A stretch of 64,000 nt of DNA, from positions 78,326,462-78,390,461 of the forward strand of contig NC_084834.1 of NCBI RefSeq assembly GCF_033115175.1, in the 5' to 3' direction. Position 1 is the first letter of the stretch. Every line of letters starts with the position of its first letter. The notes beneath the pieces were generated by a model, which saw nothing but the letters and a program-made list of their open reading frames with translations, made no database searches and was not told where the DNA came from. The position numbers were made by a program, and so were the translations under genes. Source of the stretch: Lepus europaeus (Eukaryota > Chordata > Mammalia > Lagomorpha > Leporidae). Positions 1 through 18,598 of the stretch are shown one piece after another.

Positions 1-272
1 TTCCTTTTTTCCGTTGGTTCACCCCCCAGTGGCTGCTGTGGCCAGCGCACCGCGCTGATCCTAAGCCAGGAGCCAGGTGCTTCCTCCTGGTCTCCCACGT
101 GGGTGCAGGGGTCCAAGCATTTGGGCCATCTTCCACTGCACTCCCGGGCCACAGTAAGAGCTGGACTGGAAGAGGAGCAACCAGGACAGAGTCCTGAGCC
201 CCAACTGAGACTAGAACCCAGGGTGCCAGTGCCACAGGTGGAGGATTAGCTTATTGAGCCGCGGCGCCGGCC
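1..272 (-). repeat. CSINE (rabbit C-repeat), cut by the window edge
   Basis: The complementary strand reads as a CSINE body: the GC-rich head (gccggcgccgcggc in reverse complement, at 260-272), a split A/B-box-like tRNA-derived region, then the diagnostic 'agaccaggaggaagcacctgg' type core. The (CT)-rich and A-rich tail would lie left of base 1. It sits in ADH6 intron 3. CSINEs are lagomorph-specific, so this is one of the main clues to the organism. Confidence 0.85.
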
Positions 273-443
273 ACAACTCCTCTGTTTTTAAGTATTTGGT
301 ATGCTTCATAGTGTCAAACACAGCTACACGGAGAAATAATTCTCAGTTATCCCTTGGGTGCCTTTATGTTAAAATTCTGAAAGGAAACTATCCCTTTTCT
401 TCACAAAACACTATCTAAATAGGAAATTATTTTATTTTTGTAG

Positions 444-6937
<6,494 letters not shown>

Positions 6938-7904
6938 GTACAACGTACTTTCTGAAAGAGCTGCAGTATCTTTCTCCAACTGAATTGCATTCACTATGAT
7001 TATCATGATTAGAAGAATTATCAGCACAATATTTTATTGTTTCTGATTCACTCGACAGTGGTCTCATATCTGGATTCTGCTCTCAGCATAAAGGTTCATA
7101 AAGGTTGTTTTATGTAACCCTATGTCACTAAGGATCATCCTATCTTTTAGAACCAGATTGTCTGGTTAAGTTATGCAATTGCAGACTCTTGAGACATCAA
7201 CAACTTTGTTCCAAGATGCTCCCATTTTCATGGTTGCCTAAACTTTGGGGCCTAAATTTCCTTGTACACTGCTGTACTATACTATGCAGGACTAGACATG
7301 CAGTTCTTCTGATTTTATACCAAAGAAACAAAACTCCCAGTCGAGTTTATTGAAAACTCAGATTGACCTGAATCAGGTTAACCAACTTGCAAACCATCAC
7401 CAAGGAGACTACACATATCTCCTCAATTCTTACCTCTTCTCTCCTGGATAGCCAAAGGAACTTCAAATTCCTTTGCAACTGGCAAGAAAAATGTAGCTCC
7501 CAGCAGTTCATATTACCTTGCTTCCTAACTAAGGCATCTAGGAATTCAGAAGAAGACAAATGGGGATATGGGATACTGTTTTATTCATCAAGATCCACAC
7601 TCTGTAGGAGGCAGTTGTGGCCTTAAATAAAGCTATGCCTCATTCCACTCTTCACAGAAAAGGCAGATGATTATAGTTGTTCTTATTAATGTTTACCATA
7701 GAATCTTACCTCCAAGAAGAGGCTCAGGGGAAAACAAGACCCAATACTGGTTTACAATCAGTATCCTTCTACCCAGACCATGTAACTTTTTGCCCAAAGT
7801 CCCTTAATTGTCCTGGAACTTGGATTAAGGTGAATGGCTCTCTTAGGAAATCCCTTCCTTCCCCATCTCCATTACTTTTTTAAATTGTAGATACAGAGAG
7901 TCTT
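6938..7904 (+). other. ADH6: presumptive ADH6 3' UTR and downstream flank
   Basis: Unique-looking sequence after the ADH6 stop. AATAAA at 7626-7631 (cttaaataaagct) is a candidate polyadenylation signal but is nearly 0.7 kb from the stop. Another AATAAA in cttcaataaagataa (about 8889) lies past the L1 fragment. I cannot tell which, if either, is used. Confidence 0.4.
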
Positions 7905-8330
7905 TAAAAAACAACCTGGTGTTAACATGGAAATGGCATAGAAAATTAATTAATTTGAAAAAAAAATTATGTAGGATCTCTGTCTTTAATGTGCTGTACA
8001 TTGCTATTTAATGCTATAATTAGTAATCCAATGGTAGTTTATTCACTTTACGTTGCTATGTGGGCAAAATGTTGAAATCTTTACCTAATATATACTAAAC
8101 TGATTTCTGTATATAAAGAGAATTGAAAATGAATCTTTACATGAATGGAAGGGGAGAGGGAGCGGGAAAGGGGAGGGTTGAGGGCGGGAGGGAAGTTATG
8201 GGAGGGGGGAAGCCATTGTAACCCACAAGCTATACTTTGGAAATTTATATTCATTAAATAAAAGTTTAATAAAAAAAATAAAAAAGAAAAAAAGAAAAAA
8301 GAAAAGGACTGGAAAAAAAAAAAAAACCAT
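7905..8330 (+). mobile_element. L1 3' UTR fragment with A-rich tail
   Basis: Carries the rabbit L1 3' end: 'ggtgttaacatggaaatggc', 'ttctgtatataaagagaatt', the G-rich polypurine block at about 8148-8212, 'ttatattcattaaataaaag', then an impure poly(A). 5'-truncated, no coding sequence. The same block recurs at about 29160, 38340, 43300 and 43690 (+), and on the minus strand at about 21040, 31880, 58090 and 59900. Confidence 0.85.
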
Positions 8331-10699
8331 ACACACAGCAGGAGCTCCCTTTCTACTTAAACTCTTCTGCTATAGTTTGGTCTCCTCTGGATCTGGGGCC
8401 CTGGATCAAACAAGGGCAGCTGCATGACAGTCATCCGTACTGAACTTGCAAGACCAGGAAATGAAACCCTGTGGTTTCATGATATAAGCCAGGCCAGGAA
8501 AGAGTGCTGCATGCCCAGCCAATATCTCCCGTCATGTTCATCACATGACGTCAGGGGGATTTCATAAAACTTTGATTCGCAAACCAAAGAGAAGTATCAT
8601 GAGGTGGGAATCCTGTCTTTCCCCTCAGGGTGTCTGCTTTCTAAGGGGTTCAGTGCTCTCAAACCTATTATGTCTGCAGTTGGGGTGGCTCTGCTCCATC
8701 CCCCCAACTCTGAGCAGAACATCCATGTCCACATTTGTTCCATTTCCTGTGGACAGCAGCGGAGTCCTGCTCTGTCCACAAATTAAACTTAATAGCTGTG
8801 AGCTGTAGGAGTGTTGAGGAGTTGGAAAATCACACGTTTCCTAGAAATGTTTTACTGTACACAATGCCCACCATTTTTTTTTTTTGCTTCAATAAAGATA
8901 AAATCTTTAAGCTACATTATGTACTGGTGTTGTAAATCATTGAAAAATTTTATCAAATTTGATCATTAATGCAGAACATGTTTTACTGATACATGATCAA
9001 AAAGACCAGTGATCATACACGTCAGTCTAGACCCATTCACTGTTGTTGCTAGCCCTCAAGCCACAGCTGACCATTAACATCAGGTCCTGCAACTCTCTTT
9101 GAATAGACTCTGAAGCCTGCCTCTAAAGAGCCTCACATTTTAAACCATACATAAGTGTTCTATTCTAACAACTGAGCAAAATCCTTCTTTCCAATCTCTG
9201 GGCACTGCACTTCTCTACCAAAGTAACCTAATCCTAGACCCATACCCTAGGTATCCAGCCTCCAGGGAGAACTATACAGCTTTTGCCTGCAAAATGAAAA
9301 TCTTCAAAAATTTTCAGACTTTAACTCCAGTATAAGAATAATTACAGTCTTGGCTACCACGTAGACAATAATAAATAAAGTATGTCTATACAATATAGAG
9401 GCCCCTACCCATTTACACATAACACGAAGGAAGATGCCCAATTCTAGCACTACCTGGCATGTATGAACTATCAGACATTAATAGTTAGTGTCTCCTGATA
9501 ATTTGCAAGTGAAAACCATCAGCTTCTGCCTATTCAATACACCAATGTTGGCACAAGTTCCTGAAATGTTTTAACTCTTGTACACCTTCCCAATTTTCTA
9601 CTAAATTTTCTAGGTTAATACTACAGCTCTCTCTAGTGTTGTAATTTGGCATTGGTCTACATCATAATTTACTTCTCTCCTTTATTGTACTCTGATATCA
9701 TTCATAATCCAGAAGGCTGATCACTAGAATCACTGACATTAATCTGAAGACGCTCTTTGCTTTTCTTTGCCTTTTTGATAAGTTTTGATAATCATTTACT
9801 CAATCATGTATTTACCCAACACACATTTCTTCAGTAATGTAGGTGGTGTTAGAGATTCAGAAATGACTGGTACAGCTTGAAAATCATAATATAGATATGA
9901 AAAAGGATAAAGTACAGTATAATAAACTTTATATCAGAGGAATAACCAACCAGGAGACAATTCCACTTAGGACAGATTAAAGTTCACAGACAAAGTAAAC
10001 TTTGAGCTGAGTTTCAATGGATACATTGGGTTTTACTATGTTGAAAAAGAGTATTTAGAACTAAGGTAAATGCATAAAGAAGTTCAAGGTGGTAAAAGAA
10101 TATGTCTATCATGGTGCACATGATAAAAAAGGAAGAAAGGGAAGGCATGCACAACCTATAGTGAAGAGGCAGAGGACTGAATTCTTTGGATCATGTTTAG
10201 TCATAGAAGTTCTTCAAGAATTTTATTCTATAGATAAGGGAAATTCACAGAAGCATTTAATGAAAGGATTCTCACGTTTTCATGTGTGTTTCATAAAACA
10301 TAAGTTTGACAGCATGGTGGAGGAGAGTGTGGGGAGGACAGAGACTGGAAGTAGAAAGAATAATTGAGAAACGGTGCATTCAAATGGATTAGAAAATATC
10401 TTGGAACTAAAACCAGTTGCTGTGAGTACGATTCACATGCAAGTTCTTGTGGCTGCAGCAATCAGTCCTCACTCACACCCCTGGGAATTCACCACTTCTT
10501 TGGGTCTTGTTGCCTTCCAGCTGCCAATGTCAGCACTGCCATGCCTGAGGTCTTTTGCCAAAATTACAGGTCAATCTGCCCACTCATGGTTGAGTAGTCC
10601 AGAAGTTTCAGGGAATTTAAACACTCCATAATGGCCCCCAACAAATGTCTGGGAGAAGTTGCTATAAAATACACAGTCCAGAGAGTAACCCCATGAAAT
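8331..10699. other. unclassified intergenic sequence downstream of ADH6
   Basis: No exon, RNA gene or confident repeat seen. Bases 8340-8935 form a more GC-rich block ending in an AATAAA followed by a T/A-rich region, which could be a decayed LTR or a distal 3' UTR. Bases 9790-9990 look like an old, diverged interspersed repeat. Short open frames here have no recognisable product. Confidence 0.4.
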
Positions 10700-11345
10700 T
10701 AAACACTACACTTTGGTAGCTGGCTTATCATGCACACCTGAACCCACTTTCATGGCAGCATTATTTACAATAGTCATGGTGGAGGCGCTATGGCTCACTT
10801 GGTTAATCCTCCACCTTGTGGCACTGGCATCCCATATGGGCCTGGGTTCTAGTCCCGGTTGCTCCTCTTCCAGTCCAGCTCTCTTCTGTGGCCTGGGAAG
10901 GCAGTGGAGTATAGTCCAAGTGTTTAGGCCCTGCATGGGAGACCAGGAGGAAGCACCTGGCTCTTGGCTTCAGATCGGAGGAAACCCAAGTGTCCATTGA
11001 CAAATGAATGAGTAAACAAAATGTTATATATACATGCAATAGAATATTATTTCAGTCTTGAAAAGGAAAGAAATTCTGACACATTCTACAACATGGATGA
11101 GTCTTATAGACATTATGCTAAGTTAAATAAACCAGTCTCAAAAGTACAAATATCATCTGATTCCACTTACCTGTAGTCCCTAGAGTAGTCAAATTCATAC
11201 AGAGAGTAGAATGATGGTTAGCAGAAGCTAGGGGAGGGTAGAATGGGGAATTCAGGTTTAATGGGGATCATTTTCCTTTGTCCAAAGGAAATCTGGAGGT
11301 GGATGGTGGGGATGGTTTCACAATAATGTGAAGGTACCAAGTGTT
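10700..11345 (+). mobile_element. ancient L1 (L1M-type) ORF2 end / 3' UTR
   Basis: Matches the old mammalian L1 3' region: 'catggcagcattatttacaa', 'aacccaagtgtccattgaca', 'acaacatggatgagtcttat', 'attccacttacc', 'tagagtagtcaaattcatac'. Interrupted by a CSINE at about 10777-10980, so the L1 predates that insertion. Confidence 0.8.
10777..10980 (+). repeat. CSINE, 3'-truncated, nested in an ancient L1
   Basis: Head 'gcgctatggctcacttggtt', middle 'ggttgctcctcttccagtcc', core 'gaggaagcacctggctcttg', stopping at 'cagatcggag' without the usual polypyrimidine and A tail. The L1 resumes directly at gaaacccaag. Confidence 0.85.
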
Positions 11346-11364
11346 ACCAAACTGTCAACATTGT

Positions 11365-11691
11365 GGTTTTTTGTTTTTTTTTTTTTAATTTGACAGGCAG
11401 AGTTAGACAGTGAGAGAGAGAGAGACGGAGAGAAAGGTCTTCCTTCCATTGGTTCACCCCCCAAATGGCCGCAAAGGCCGACGCACTGCTCTGATCCGAA
11501 GCCAGGAGCCAGGTGCTTCCTCCTGGTCTCCCATGTGGATGCAGGGCCCAAGCACCTGGACCATCCTCCACTGCCTTCCCGGGCCACAGCAGAGAGCTGG
11601 ACTGGAAGAGGAGCAACCGGGACTAGAACTGGGCACCCATACAGGATGCCGCAACGCAGAGGATTAACCAAGTGAGCCACAGCGCTGGCCC
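11365..11691 (-). repeat. CSINE, full length, with target-site duplication
   Basis: Complete CSINE on the minus strand: T-rich end at the left (the poly(A) in reverse), 'tgacaggcagagttagacag', the (GA) run, core, and head 'agcgctggccc' at the right. Flanked by the 9-bp direct repeat caacattgt at 11356-11364 and 11692-11700. Confidence 0.93.
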
Positions 11692-11879
11692 CAACATTGT
11701 TTTTTAAAAAAGAACAAATGATAAATTTTATATTATAAAAATATTTTACCACAATAAAAAAGTATTATTTTTGTAACCTTCCCTGCTTGTATCACCTTAC
11801 CCCACTTTGCTATTGGTGTTCATTTAAATTGTTCATGGAACCATTAGAAGTCTAATTTTTATCTCAAAAGTGGAATCTA

Positions 11880-12403
11880 AGGGAGCCCCAAATAAAAGAG
11901 CTGCCACAAGAAGCAGCCCTAAGAAGTAGACCCTAAAGATGGAACCCTGGAACTGGATCACTTGCCAGCAAGATGGTGAAAAGACCCCGTTTCAGTAAGA
12001 TGAACCCCCATCATCCACAGCCTATGGTATTCATGCCTTTGTGTAATCCTCTCATTAAGTGTGGGCTGCACTTAAACTTGGCTGACCCAAGTTTAACAGC
12101 ATAAATATTAGAATATCACTTCTAAGATTAGAAGTCTTGGGGCTGACATTGTGGCACAGAACGTGAAGCCATCACCTATGACACAGCTTCCCATATGGGC
12201 TCTTGGTTCGAATCCTGGCTGTTCCGCTTTGAATCCAGCTCCCTGCTAATGTGTCTGGGAAAGCAGCAGAAGATGGCACAAGTCGTTGGACCCCTTCACC
12301 ATCATAAGAGACCTGGCCGGAGTTCCAGGCTCCTGACTTTTGCCTGGTCCAGCTCTGGTCGTTGAAGCCATTTGGAGAATGAACCAGGGAATGAAAGCTC
12401 ACT

Positions 12404-12441
<38 letters not shown>

Positions 12442-12830
12442 ATCTGCCTTTCAAATAATAAATATTCTATGGAATTAAAGTATTTTTAATAAAAAGGCCA
12501 TGGCTTCTATTTTGGGAGTTTCTCTCTAGGATCTTCATTCTGGACAAACAGCTACCACATCCTGCAGTAGCTCCATAGCGAGGGCCTGCGCAAGCTTGGA
12601 AGTTGACCTTCTAGGGCCTGTCAACAGCAATGTGAGTGAAACGGAGAGTGGAGCTCTTCCTGAGTCAAGCCTTGAGATGACTGCAGCTCTATCCAACACT
12701 ACAAGCATAGCTTTGTCAAAGACCCAGAATCAAGCAACCAGCTAAGGCTGGTCTGGTTTTCTACCCAATAGAAATTTTGAGAACATAAGTATTTGGTTTA
12801 AGCTGCTAAGCAATAGATCATTAATATTCT
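11880..12830 (+). mobile_element. MLT1-type (ERVL-MaLR) solo LTR, split by a CSINE
   Basis: Old LTR with typical MLT1-like text: 'tcatgcctttgtgtaatcct', 'aagtgtgggctgcacttaaa', 'atatcacttctaagatta', then after the SINE 'ggccatggcttctattttgg', 'gtcaacagcaatgtgagtg', 'agccttgagatgactgcagc', 'gaaattttgagaacataa'. No internal retroviral sequence. Family call is from recall and borders are soft. Confidence 0.65.
12138..12470 (+). repeat. CSINE (older subfamily) inside an MLT1-type LTR
   Basis: 'ggggctgacattgtggcaca' head, 'ccagctccctgctaatgtg', (CT)n at about 12405-12437, then 'aaatctgcctttcaaataat'. The LTR text continues on both sides. Confidence 0.88.
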
Positions 12831-13799
12831 GGTGGTAAGAAGGGAAATAATCCCCACTGGCAAATTACTATGGTCTCAACCGTGGTGAGTTGGGATGGAA
12901 TACAGTCTTCAGGGTATGCGCTGTCTTGTGCAGCATCATCAGCACTTGAGAGATAAAGTGGCATGGTAACTATGAGGACTGAGTTTAGTTGATAACTCTT
13001 AAGTATCACCAATGTGCTAAAGGGGAAAAAAATGGCAAGTTTGAGTCAGCCAATCACCAACTATGATCAGGACTGGAAAAAAATGCAAAAGCTCTATGAT
13101 GGCATTTGAATTTTCTTTTTCCTACAACCAGAGGGCAAATTGGGCTGATCAGGACTAGGAGTTAATCATAAGATTAGCTACATCACAGAGAAGTCAGAAC
13201 ATATGGTCCCCACAAACCTCCAACACTAACTTCAGAGCCCTGACAGGGAGTGGTCATCAGCTCCAGCAACAGGAACCTGCAGAACAGGGACTCACGCAGC
13301 ATGTCCATGGTGCAGCTCACCTGGTTCTACGAGTGCCACTGCAACTGCAATCCGTGCTTGGGAGTGAACCTCCTGCCCCTGCACCACTGAGGCGTTTCTA
13401 ACTTTAGTGAAAGGAGTGTCCCCTTTGGATGCTCCTGAGGAACACAGTCTTCCGCTGGCTTTTGAGGTGTTTGTGATACATCCATTCCAACACACCCACC
13501 TCTCTGAGTCTCCTGACTTTGTCATCTTGCAGAGCAGTACTGGCCACAGAGACATCACTACATTAAAGGGTGAAGATATTGTGTACTCCTAAGTGTTCGA
13601 ACTTGAAGCACAAAATCAAGAGAACTTCCACACTATGAAATGATGGTAATAGATTTAGATACTGAACTTGGAATTCTAGAAAAAAAAATTACAGCTGTGT
13701 AATAAAGATGTCTCCTAATGATTTACAAGTAGATACCGCGATTTCAGTCATATTGGAGATGGGTTTGGGTTTCAGTTTCCTGTGAAAAGGCAGAGTGAT
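12831..13799. other. unclassified intergenic sequence
   Basis: No gene supported. 13290-13570 is less AT-rich and has open frames of 88 aa (-) and 61 aa (+) without recognisable motifs. It may be an old repeat or pseudogene scrap. Confidence 0.35.
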
Positions 13800-14137
13800 T
13801 GGGCCAGCATTGTGATACAGTGAGTAAAACCACCACCTGCAATGCTGGCATCCCATATGGGTGCCAGTTCAAGATCCAGCTGCTCCATTTCTGATCCAGC
13901 TCCCTGCTAATGTGCCTGGGAAAGCAGCAGAAGATGGCCCAAGTGTGTGGGCCCCTGCACCCACATGGGAGACCCAGAAGGAGCTCTCGGCTCCTGGCTT
14001 CGGCCTGCCAGTCCCTGCCCTGCCATTGCAGCCTTTTGGGGAGTGAACCAACAGATAGAAGATCTCTCTTTTTGTGTCTTTCCATCTCTCTTATAGTTCT
14101 GTATTTCAAATGAATAAATAAATCTTAAAAAAAAGTG
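13800..14137 (+). repeat. CSINE (older subfamily)
   Basis: Starts 'ttgggccagcattgtgatac', contains 'ccagctccctgctaatgtgc' and 'gaaagcagcagaagatggcc', ends 'aatgaataaataaatctt' plus A-run. Confidence 0.9.
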
Positions 14138-14168
14138 GAGTGAAATTTTCTGCAAGCAGAAAATTTAG

Positions 14169-14291
<123 letters not shown>

Positions 14292-14556
14292 TGAGGCTGG
14301 CTCTGTGGCATAGCAGGTTAAGCTGCCACCTGCAGTGCTGGCATCCCATATGGATGCTGGTTAGATTCATGGCTGCTCCATTTCCTATCCAATTTCTTGC
14401 TAATGCACCTAGAAAAGCAGCAGAAAATGGCCAAAGTGCTTGGGCTCCTGCACCCATGTGGGAGATCCAAAAGAAGCTCCTGCCTCCTGGCTTCAGATCA
14501 GCCCAGCTCTGGCCACTGTGGCCATTTGGGGAGTGAACCAGTGGATGGGAGATCTT

Positions 14557-14642
<86 letters not shown>

Positions 14643-14690
14643 AAACTCTGCCTTTCAAATAAAATAAAATAAATCTTTTAAAAAAATATC
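14292..14690 (+). repeat. CSINE with expanded (CT)n(TA)n tail
   Basis: Head 'gaggctggctctgtggcata', body as for other CSINEs. The internal polypyrimidine has expanded to about 40 bp of CT (14556-14596) followed by about 45 bp of TA (14597-14643), then 'ctctgcctttcaaataaaat' and poly(A). This is a likely length-variable microsatellite. Confidence 0.92.
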
Positions 14691-15354
14691 TCAAATAAGC
14701 AAGCCATCAGTGCCCTTCAAGGAAGTAGAAAAATAACAAAAAACCAAACTCAAATTAATATAAGGGAAAAAAATAGAAAGTCACTCCACTCTGTACAGTA
14801 ACAGTATGTCTGTAGATGTACCCCCTGTTGTAGAGTACAAAATTGCTGATGTGGGCATGTAAAACACTGTGTGGTTTCCAAGGTGCATATAAAGAAGGAT
14901 TATAAGCATTCTTAAAATCCAAGGAAACATAACTGTGCACTTTCAAAACTGCTTCTGATATGGAAGCATGTAAGAGAGCCTCTTCTGTAACCAAATCTGA
15001 ACCTCTGAATATATAGGCATATTTTGTTTTCCGTTGATAACCTATTTTCACCCATTCTTTTCAACTTGTTTAAAGAAAAACCCAAATTCAAATCCGGTCT
15101 TGTTAATTTAAAATACATCTACCTTACTTAGATACTACATATGATTTTCATAACTAAAGTGGTATTAGAGGTTTTGCATCAAGTTTTTCATCTGAATTTC
15201 AAAAATTAACAAAAGAAACTTCTGTAGCACATTGGCAGAATATTTGGTCTTTTGAATCTAATAATAAAAAATTGAGATTTATACTTTTTATATTTCTGTT
15301 TTTATTTCCCATTTCATTTTGGTAGCAATTTATTTTTACTATATTTTACAGAAA

Positions 15355-16080
15355 CTATTTAGCCATAGCAGACTGAAATAAAAACAGAGAATTATTCTTT
15401 GCTATGGTGAAACACCATCCTAAACTAGGAACTTCCTGCATGTTCTATGGAAGACACACGAACTAGCATGATTTCACCCCCAGGGAGGGTTGGTTGCTGT
15501 CTACTGGCCTATTGGAACATGGAACAACCTCAGAGAGATAATAACTATACAGGTTGAAGCCAGTGGAATGATTCTAGGTCCAAGAATCAGTGGTGTTTCT
15601 GTGCAGGCAATCTGATAAAAAAGGAGTTGAATTTCAGGAGGGACCATCAAACTGCCTCAGACAAATGACACAGATGGCACCACACAGTTCCTCATTAGGA
15701 AATCTTAAAGGAGCTACCTGACAGCTTGCAGGGCTTAACCACTGTTTGCCATGAGCACCCTGATGACTTTCAAACCCAGGGACATTTGCTTTTTTCTCAA
15801 GTGTGCCCTATTCAAGACCCTGGGTATCAGATACCATGGTATTCTGTTAGAGAAATAGGTCTAGTTATAGACCAAGAGGTAACACATGTCACAAAGAGAA
15901 GACTTGCAAAATATAAAAGCCTTCTGGCTATTATCAAACTATCAGTCATTCATAGCAATTGAACTGCCTAGAGATTGAAACTTATATCTCTAATACTCAC
16001 ATGTTATTTTTATAATTTTTAAAAGCAAGTTATGCAAAACTTAGTCTTCAAAACTCCCAGCAAGATGCTCCTCCTACTTA
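15355..16080 (+). repeat. diverged paralogous segment, copy A
   Basis: Aligns by eye, same orientation, with 17560-18310 plus a short part after 18598: 'acgaactagcatgatttcac'/'atgaactagcatgatttcac', 'tctaggtccaagaa', 'tttgccatgagcaccctga', 'agaccaagaggtaa'. Either an ancient tandem duplication or two copies of an old interspersed element I cannot name. No coding function is evident. Confidence 0.55.
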
Positions 16081-16589
16081 AAACTATCAAGGCACCATGC
16101 TGCACTCTCCAGACAGGTTTCAGATCCCAGCCCAAGACTTTTGAAAGCAGCACCTTGACCACAGACATGAACTTTGTAGCCAACAGAATTTAAATCAAAT
16201 TAGGATCCCTCATAACTACTGAATGCTATCAGAGTAATTAATTATAATGGGAACCAACTCTGCTATAAAAATCAATCAATTGAGAACAAGCTTTCTCCTT
16301 TCCTTTCCCCAAGATGGAGACTGAAGGAGCAAAGGTTTGCTATTAATTTAGTTAAGTCCTTAATAGAACAGGCATTTCAAAGTCTCTTTTCTAAAATCAG
16401 AGAACTGCCACTGATGTGTCAAGTGGCTCCACTATGAGTGCCTTGGCTGACCCAAGGGAGAGCTTCACTCACTGTAGATACCACAACGTGCACACTTGTG
16501 GAAGCTGTGTAGTAGCCTCATGCTAATTTTATGGCAAATGAAGTGCCTATCATCTTTTCCTCTCCTAAGTTTTAAAGCATATATTCTTA

Positions 16590-16978
16590 GAGAATTTTGC
16601 TGCCACCTGTGACACAGGCATCCTATTTGAGCTCCAGTTCGAGTCCCACCTGTTCCACTTCTGATCCAGCTCCCTGATAATGCACCTGGGAAAGCAGCAT
16701 ACAATGGACCAAGTATTTGAACTCCTGCCACTCGTGTGGGAGACCTGGATGGAGTTCAAGGATCCTGGCTTTGGTCTGGCCCAGTACTGGCCTTTGTGGC
16801 CATTTGGGAAGTAAACCATCAAATAGAAGAACTCTCTCTCTCTCTCTCTCTTTCTCTCTTTCTCTTGGGGTGTGTGTGTGTGTGTGTGTATCTGTCTATA
16901 TGTGTGTTTTTGTCTCCATCTCTTTATGTAATTTTAACTTTCCAATAAATAAAATAGATAAATCTTTTTTAAAAAATA
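16590..16978 (+). repeat. CSINE with (CT)n(GT)n
   Basis: Lies between the two paralogous segments. 'ttgctgccacctgtgacaca', 'ccagctccctgataatgcac', 'gaaagcagcatacaatgg', then a CT run at 16831-16864, a GT run at 16868-16890, and 'aataaataaaatagataaat' before poly(A). Confidence 0.88.
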
Positions 16979-17559
16979 AGTCTAAGAGCGAGAAAACTCA
17001 AATGCTTGTGATAAATATTCAAACGAGAAAAAATATCATTGAGAAGAACCAATAGGGAGGACCCAGGTCCACTTTTGATCTGAGATCCAAAAGCAACTAC
17101 CCTACACATCATTTTGTGGGAGATAAATGAATAGATGAATATAATTTAATATGAAATGATGGTACATGCCAGCTGGAACCATGAGATAACTATAGAACTC
17201 CCAACCAGCAGCACAGAACTTAGGGGAATAATTCTTTAGGGAAAGCGGATCCAGGTTGAGTTTCTTAGCTGCTTGCATGGTACCATAGGCATTGTTTGAG
17301 GAAGACACATGGAGAGGCAGATATATCCATGGGGTTTCAGAAAATGAAGACAGGAATTGGAGAATATTTTTTTTAAGTCATGAAGAGTTTTCCCTATGCT
17401 CTTTAAAAATATTTTCCATTTCTTCACATCTTCTTAAACTTGCTAGAAATATTTTAACCAAAATGAAACTGTATTAACAAATAATAGAACTCTAGCACAC
17501 AACGAAACCTGTGGAGAACTAACTTCACTTATGTTGTGCAAATAAGTGGCAGGATTTTT

Positions 17560-18310
17560 ATTGTATTTTATACAAAAGTATCAAACCATGATAGGTTGAA
17601 AATAGAAACAGAAAGTCATTCTTCACAGTGAGTAAGTTCAAAAACACCATAATAAACCAGTAACTTTCTGCAATTTGTGTGAAAGTTACATGAACTAGCA
17701 TGATTTCACTCTCGGGGAAAGGTTAGCTGCTGTCTATTTGCCCTTTGGCACAAGGAGCATTCTCACAGATATTACCTCCACAGGCTGAGGCCAGCAGACT
17801 GACTCTAGGTCCAAGAAGCAATGTCATCTCTCTTCAGGAAATCTGACAAAAAAAGAAGGAACTGAATCTGAGGAGTGAACATCAAAAGGCCCAAGAAAAT
17901 TGACAAGATGTGGGGCCACATAGCTCTTCACTGGGAAATCTTCAAGGAGCTACTTCACATCTCCAAGCATTCAACCAAGTTTGCCATGAGCACCCTGAGG
18001 ACCTCAATAGCTAGGAACATTTACTTTTGTAAATTGAGCCCTTACCAGGATCCCAGACATCAGATATCATGGTACTGTTAACCAGAGGACTAGATACAGA
18101 CCAAGAGGTAATACATGTATTATGAAGAAAGGACTTGAAAATTGTAAAGGCCTCCTAGGCATTATCAAAATATAAATCACACATGATAATTTATGTGATG
18201 AAAGAATGCAATACCCAAACTTACATCACTAAATCACATGTGTTACTTTTATAATTTTAAGAAAAAATTATTTTAAAATTACTTCTTTAAAATTCTAAAA
18301 ACATGCTATT
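17560..18310 (+). repeat. diverged paralogous segment, copy B
   Basis: Second copy of the segment at 15355-16080, about 2.2 kb downstream. The similarity appears to resume after the CSINE at 18318-18598 ('acatgctcttcttaacctca' against 'agatgctcctcctacttaa'). Scattered substitutions and small indels suggest an old event. Confidence 0.55.
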
Positions 18311-18317
18311 TTTCTTT

Positions 18318-18598
18318 CTCTTTTTAAAATATTTATTTCTTTATTTGAAAGGCAGAGTTAGAGAGAGACAGAGTGATCTTCCATCAGCTATCCAAACGGT
18401 CAGGATCCCAGAACTCTATTGGGGTCTCCCACATAGATACATGGCTACAAGTACTTGGGTCCTGTTCCACAGCTTTACCAGGCATATTAGCAGGGATCTG
18501 GATAACAAGTGGAGCAGCTGGGACTAGAACCAGTGCCTATATAGGATGCCGTAGTTGTATGTGGCAGCCAAACTCACTGTGCCACAATACCAGCCTCA
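18318..18598 (-). repeat. CSINE (older subfamily), minus strand
   Basis: 'tttatttgaaaggcagagtt' followed by 'agagagagacagagtgatct', reversed core, and reversed head 'tgtgccacaataccagcct'. Confidence 0.85.

Noticed and set aside
11318..11752. 144-aa minus-strand open frame, and similar ones at 13744-14109, 52261-52725 and 52826-53156
   Set aside because: Translations of CSINE bodies and their polypyrimidine tails, not genes.
13292..13558. 88-aa minus-strand frame in a GC-richer stretch
   Set aside because: No motif recognised and no splice or promoter context; left as unclassified.
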